The translations under genes and the position numbers were made by a program. The notes below the pieces were generated by a model. The model had not been told where the DNA came from. It worked only from the letters and a program-made list of their open reading frames with translations, and ran no database searches. Shown piece after piece: positions 59,765 through 64,000 of a stretch of 64,000 nucleotides of DNA (the first letter of the stretch is position 1; every line of letters starts with the position of its first letter). Source of the stretch: Telopea speciosissima (Eukaryota; Streptophyta; Magnoliopsida; Proteales; Proteaceae); contig NC_057918.1 of NCBI RefSeq assembly GCF_018873765.1, forward strand, positions 8,192,862-8,256,861, in the 5' to 3' direction.

Positions 59765-59882
59765 CTCAAGTGCACCAAAAAAGTACATTTGACGGTACAC
59801 CTTAAAGTGATTTTGTGTAAAACACTCCCCCAAGTGCATGTGCACCGTCAGATGTACCTTTTTGATGCACTTGAGGGGATAA
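59765..59882. mobile_element. Foldback MITE
   Basis: CTCAAGTGCACCAAAAAAGTACATTTGACGGT pairs with ACCGTCAGATGTACCTTTTTGATGCACTTGAG, leaving a loop of about 50 bp that contains a further mirrored CAAGTGCATGTGCACC. Confidence 0.8.
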
Positions 59883-60316
59883 AAAACCTTCTTTAAAGTG
59901 GATGTCAAATTCCAGCCTGAATAAGTTGGATTGATCAAAATCTGTCGGCAAAAACAAATCAAGTCGATGGCTTATTGGTTTAGTTTCGGTTTGAGTTTTA
60001 TAGAAAATGATAGAAAGTGAAAGAGTCATAACTAAACGTATTCAGGAATGATATCTTGTATTCTATGAACTAGGTTGTGAGCTGCCTTTAAAGGGTCGAT
60101 TAGGGGTCATTAGTGTTACTGGGAATTTTTTGGTAAATACAGAACTACTCTCATCTCTCCATGTATGTAGACACAGACCACATATATTCTTGTGTTGTGT
60201 AATTGTTTATTTGCTCTTTCGTTTGTTTTCTGCATCATATATAGAAGAATTTCGTTTATATATAACCAAACCCCAAAACCAATAAATATTGGGAAAAACA
60301 ATAAAAATATTTTTTT

Positions 60317-60479
60317 GGGAGAAAGTTCTCTATCCGGGCGTATCAACACTCCCATGAGTCTCTCTCTCTCTCCTCCCCATATGAAAAGACACCTCTAGCC
60401 CCTTGTTTTGAGGAGGAGAGAGATAGACTCATGGGAGTGCTGATGTAGGCCACACTCTCGGACAGAAAACTACTTCTCT
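60317..60479. mobile_element. Foldback MITE, GGGAAGTAG family, copy 3
   Basis: Uninterrupted copy in opposite orientation to 35530-35696 and 50892-51252. Arms: CACTCCCATGAGTCTCTCTC and AGAGATAGACTCATGGGAGTG. It lies about 600 bp upstream of the HD-Zip gene's TATA box. Confidence 0.85.
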
Positions 60480-60645
60480 ATTTTTTTTTATTAGTTTATT
60501 TTAATATATGAAAGAAGATTTCCCATGATGCCAATGTAGGAGAAGAATCTACATGCACACCAATGGGAGTGCGAAGAATGATATCATCCACAGAGAGTCA
60601 ACATAGTTAAGAACATGAGAGTGTGTTAAAGTGAGCTCCACAAAC

Positions 60646-60745
60646 CCCAAGGGGTCAGCTCAGGTGGTAAAACACCAACTCCTCAAAGAAGAGGTCATGA
60701 GTTCAAACCACTTTGGGGCCTATTCCCATCCCCTATTATACAAGC
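60646..60745 (+). mobile_element. SINE-like tRNA-derived sequence
   Basis: GGTCAGCTCAGGTGGTAAAACACC (A box) and AGAGGTCATGAGTTCAAACCAC (B box) are spaced as in tRNA-derived SINEs, with complementary CCCCAAGG / CTTTGGGG ends. It lacks a usable anticodon arm, so I do not call it a tRNA gene. Confidence 0.5.
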
Positions 60746-61100
60746 TCTTAATCCAAAACAAAAGAAATAAACAGAGAAAACAAAAATGAATCAGTACCAA
60801 CCCAGATAACGGATCCATAAAAGTCTATTAAACCGACCCAACAACAACCAAACTCAAGACTTTAGAGCCGATCAACACCGGCTGAACCGAACGTTTGATG
60901 CAAAAGAAAAAAAGGTGAGATCGCCAAGCGGATAGCCTGAGAAACCCGACCCGACCCAAGTACCCGACCGGAGGGCATGAGACTGCTTAGACTTTAGAGC
61001 GTGGGCCCCTTACCATTGCAGATAGCTCTCTACATTATCCAACGGCTACGAACCCCATCTTCCCCTTGCGCCAGTCTTCCTGCGGCGAAAAGTCCCTTAT

Positions 61101-61108
61101 TATATAAA
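61101..61108 (+). promoter_or_regulatory. TATA box of the HD-Zip gene
   Basis: TATATAAA, the best TATA match upstream of the gene. It predicts a transcription start near 61130 and a leader of about 760 nt, long for a plant gene and containing upstream ORFs. Confidence 0.6.
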
Positions 61109-61538
61109 GAGAAATCGCCGATAAAATACGAAGGGTATTAATGTCAATTGGGTACTACATTGATTTGATCCTATAAATTGGGGCCGTCCCACTTCTCTCA
61201 ACTTTAGCTGCAACAAGCAACTTACAGTGTGACTTAGCGTGACAGTGCGAGACAAACTGACGCAACTCCGCCTGAGTCCGATCACCTTTATCGACGCCGG
61301 CGTGCATCAGTCACCGGCACACCAGACCCCAAAAAATAAAACTAGAAAGCGCTTTCGATCTCTTCATCGAAAGCTGCTCTCCTTCTTCTTCAGCCCTTCT
61401 TTGATTCTCTTCGATTGAATCAAACTTAGTGACACCCATCTCTTTCTTAGGGACATAAATATCGAGTTTTGTTTTTGTTTCTTTGTCTCTGAGTGAGAAC
61501 GGTGAAAATCGGTGGAGCTGGGGAATATTGTGCGCGTG

Positions 61539-61625
61539 ATGGAATTTTGCATTTGTCCATTGGAGACTCCGACGAGGTTGCTGTGGAGTACTAGCTTCTT
61601 TCGCCACAAGATTATGATTTTCTGA
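61539..61625 (+). CDS. Upstream ORF in the leader of the ATHB-1-like gene (28 aa)
   Basis: An ATG at 61539 opens 28 codons (MEFCICPLETPTRLLWSTSF, then FRHKIMIF) ending at TGA 61623-61625, about 265 bp before the main ATG. From established knowledge the Arabidopsis ATHB1 transcript carries a conserved peptide uORF (CPuORF33) that represses translation. The position and size here fit it, but I have not compared the peptides. Two smaller upstream ORFs lie at 61141 (11 codons, only if transcription starts upstream of it) and about 61688 (3 codons). Confidence 0.55.
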   Translation: MEFCICPLETPTRLLWSTSFFRHKIMIF

Positions 61626-61888
61626 GACCAAACCTGCTATAAGAAAAACCAAGATTTCTACTGCCGAATCAAACATCATCTATAGTGTGATGTTTGGGTA
61701 GGGTGGTGGTGGGTTGCAGATCCGTTTTTCTTTGGCTTGTTTTCTGCTTTCCACCAGTGGAAAGTAAATCGACGGACGGCGGGGGAGGAGAAACCTTACT
61801 CAACGATCTGACAACGCAGTGACTCACAGAGTATCAGTAGTAGAGAGACAATACAACGGATAACCCACCCCCCACAGAGCTTTTCTGT

Positions 61889-63389
61889 ATGGATTCCGGT
61901 CGTCTCTTCTTCGATGCCTCCTGCCATGGGAATATGTTGCTCCTCGGGAACCCAGATTCCATCTTTCGAGGTGAGAATTGAAAGTTGGAACCCAAGAACT
62001 GACATTTTTCTGTGTTTTTTTTTCTTGTCTCAAACGGGTTTTCGCTCTATTGGAAATTTTTAAAATTTGTAGCTGATGCATGAATAATTTTGTTCAAGAG
62101 AAATTATTAATATCATGTGTAGCATGATCATAGCAGGACCGAGATCATTGCTGAACATGGAGGAAACCACGAAAAGGCGCCCCTTCTTCAGCTCGCCGGA
62201 AGAATTGATGGATGAAGAATTTTACGATGAACAGCTGCCGGAAAAGAAACGGCGCCTCACCCCTGAGCAGGTAAAGGGGGCACAGAAAAAATTAAAAATT
62301 CTTTCAAGATTTATTTGGAATATTCACAAAGGATTATTTCAAACTCATCTTGAACGTGATCATAAGAGCATCAATTCTTCATTTCATCTTTTCTCGAAAG
62401 AATTCCATATATTTTAATCAGATTATTTCTAATGTATCTAGTACCCTATCTGTTTTCTGGAAATTCGGGGGTAAACTGAATTTTAAACTTTTATTCTTTT
62501 CCGTATACAAATCGTTTGTCTATTGACAATGGACAGGTTCTCCTCTTGGAGAAGAGCTTTGAGACGGAGAACAAGCTGGAGCCTGAGAGGAAAACCCAGC
62601 TTGCCAGGAAGCTAGGCCTTCAGCCGAGGCAGGTTGCCGTGTGGTTCCAGAACCGCAGGGCTCGTTGGAAGACTAAGCAGCTTGAGAGAGATTATGATGT
62701 CCTCAAGTCCTCTTACGAATCCCTTCTCTCCAATTACGATTCCATCCTCAAGGAGAAGGAGAAGCTCAAAGCCGAGGTATATTCGCACTTTCACAGCTCA
62801 TAGCTCTACTTTTTCATTCTTCATTCTTTCACAGCTCAAAGCCGAGGTTTTTTCTTTGTTTTGAATTTATTTTTCTCTCCTGCAACTACCCAGAATTCTT
62901 TAATTACCCTTAAGAACAGAATTAAATCTTTTGAGAGATTCCCCTGATGTTTGAATTCTCTGCTTTGTAATCAATTGCGATGAACGGACGCAGGTGGTGT
63001 CTTTGACTGAGAAACTACTGTCCAAGGAAGCGACAGGAACGGCGGTGGGATCGGTCGGACCAATGGTCGAACCGCATGGAAGTATTTTGGGTCAGGAAGG
63101 AGTGGTTCAGATAAGTGTGAAGGTGGAGGACCGACTGAGCTCAGGGACTGGAGGGAGTGCCGTGGTGGACGTCGAGGAAGGTGGTCTACAGCCGGTAGAC
63201 AGCGGCGATTCATACTTTCCCGACGACGAATATCATAGCTGCATGGCCGGTGGAGGGCCCGATGGAATCAAATCGGAAGAAGACGATGGGAGCGACAATG
63301 GTGGAACCTACTACTCCGGCGTCTTTGCCACTGCCGACCATCAACCCCAAGAGACTTCTGAGTCCTTGGGCTGGTGGGTCTGGTCTTAA
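61889..63389 (+). CDS. HB1: HD-Zip class I transcription factor, ATHB-1 (HAT5) ortholog
   Basis: Nuclear homeodomain-leucine zipper activator that binds CAAT(A/T)ATTG as a dimer; Arabidopsis ATHB1 works in growth and leaf development. Four exons: 61889-61970, 62137-62270, 62537-62776, 62994-63389. All are GT/AG and in phase; 852 nt, 283 aa (ATHB-1 is about 272). The N-terminus ([20 protein letters not shown]) and [16 protein letters not shown] are diagnostic of the HB1 group. The homeodomain spans about residues 63-122, with recognition helix [10 protein letters not shown] at 108-117. Zipper heptads fall at Leu121, Leu128, Leu135, Ile142, Leu149 and Leu156. The acidic C-tail has [10 protein letters not shown] and DSCDSYFP-like DSGDSYFP, and ends GWWVWS where ATHB-1 ends WGWP. 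A long leader with a uORF suggests translational control. An intronic copy of the exon 3 end could act as a microexon. Confidence 0.96.
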
Positions 63390-64000
63390 AATACTTAATC
63401 CCTTCTTTCTTCTGTTCTTCTATAAAAACAGGTGTAGGGGTTAAAGGGAAAACGAAAAACGAAAAGTTCATACTTTATAATAAGTAAGAAGTCGAAGTGG
63501 GGAGGTTGTTTGGCTATGTTTCTGATTCCATGGATCTTATTCCTTCCTGAGAGATGGATATGTTGCAGCCTGGAAATGAAGTACAATAAATAGTTTTTGA
63601 AAATAATGTTCTTTTCATTTCCAACTACCCATTTGGAGCAAAGCCCCCCCAACCCTCAAAACATTGTTAAATAAGTTTTGGGTTCCAAGCTATAAACATT
63701 GGGTGCTATCGTCAATAGAGCTCAGAGATAAGCTAGACGCCATGATCAGATCTGCAACTGGCTTTAAAGATAATCTCACCTAGCTGGCTTTTGGTTTATC
63801 TTAGGTGGGTTTGTGAGGATACTACCAAAAATCCTCTCCATGACTCATTTGGAAGATGACGACAACGATAACGCCCAGTCACCTCAGTGTAACACTATCC
63901 TATGTGGATTCTGTAGTACTTGAAGGTGGGTGTGCGGGTAGTCAGCCAAATGACCAGTCAATCGTCACAGTCCAGAAGGAACAGAATACTGAAATAATGG
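63390..64000. other. 3' UTR and downstream flank of the HD-Zip gene
   Basis: An AATAAA-like signal (ACAATAAATAG) lies at about 63582-63592, roughly 195 bp after the stop, a likely polyadenylation region. The remaining DNA to the window end shows no gene. Confidence 0.6.

Noticed and set aside
60646-60745. Candidate tRNA gene from A- and B-box matches
   Set aside because: No proper anticodon stem-loop or full cloverleaf; better explained as a SINE head.
61311-61679. 122-aa open frame on the minus strand upstream of the HD-Zip gene
   Set aside because: It is antisense to the predicted leader, has no recognisable domain, and overlaps the better supported uORF.
1-64000. CRISPR arrays, operons, phage or bacterial defence systems
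   Set aside because: The window is plant nuclear DNA; direct repeats found are tandem duplications or transposon parts, with no regular spacer pattern.

Overview
This is nuclear DNA of a flowering plant. It is AT-rich, its genes have GT-AG introns, and it carries plant-type transposons: Ty1/copia and Ty3/gypsy remnants, L1-like LINE debris, Au-type SINEs, hAT-type elements and many foldback MITEs. The proteins read most like early-diverging eudicot (or magnoliid) orthologs of Arabidopsis genes. That placement is inference; the sequence alone does not fix a species.

Layout. (1) 1-216: C-terminal end of a Raf-like MRK1/STY-type protein kinase gene (+). (2) 3247-24685: a complete SUMO-protease gene of the ULP1D/OTS1 - ULP1C/OTS2 type (-). 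I assembled 13 coding exons whose phases all agree (570 codons plus stop), spread over 21.4 kb because the introns are full of transposons. (3) 24.7-31.1 kb: intergenic transposon cluster with hAT, SINE, foldback MITEs, a MULE-like element and a gypsy scrap. (4) 31147-32495: complete clade II SWEET sugar transporter gene (-), 6 exons, 239 aa. (5) 32.5-36.5 kb: repeats, a (TA)n tract and a LINE 3' end. (6) 36487-46171: complete RBM25 splicing-factor gene (+), 7 coding exons, 953 aa, with RRM and PWI domains. (7) 46.2-61 kb: gene-poor repeat land with LINE scraps, SINEs, nested MITEs and a hAT element. (8) 61.1-63.4 kb: complete HD-Zip I transcription factor gene, ortholog of Arabidopsis ATHB-1 (+), 4 exons, 283 aa, with a long leader holding a 28-codon uORF.

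The genes are independent housekeeping or regulatory genes, with no operon-like or cluster logic. I see no novel multi-gene system. The most interesting points are small events inside genes: a retroposon poly(A) tail with an 18-bp target duplication sitting in frame inside a coding exon of the SUMO protease; a 27-bp tandem duplication that doubles a splice acceptor in the same gene; a possible 12-nt microexon in the HD-Zip gene that would shift the leucine-zipper register; and several transposons that can be delimited to the base by their target-site duplications, including a MITE nested in a MITE and a hAT element inside an LTR.
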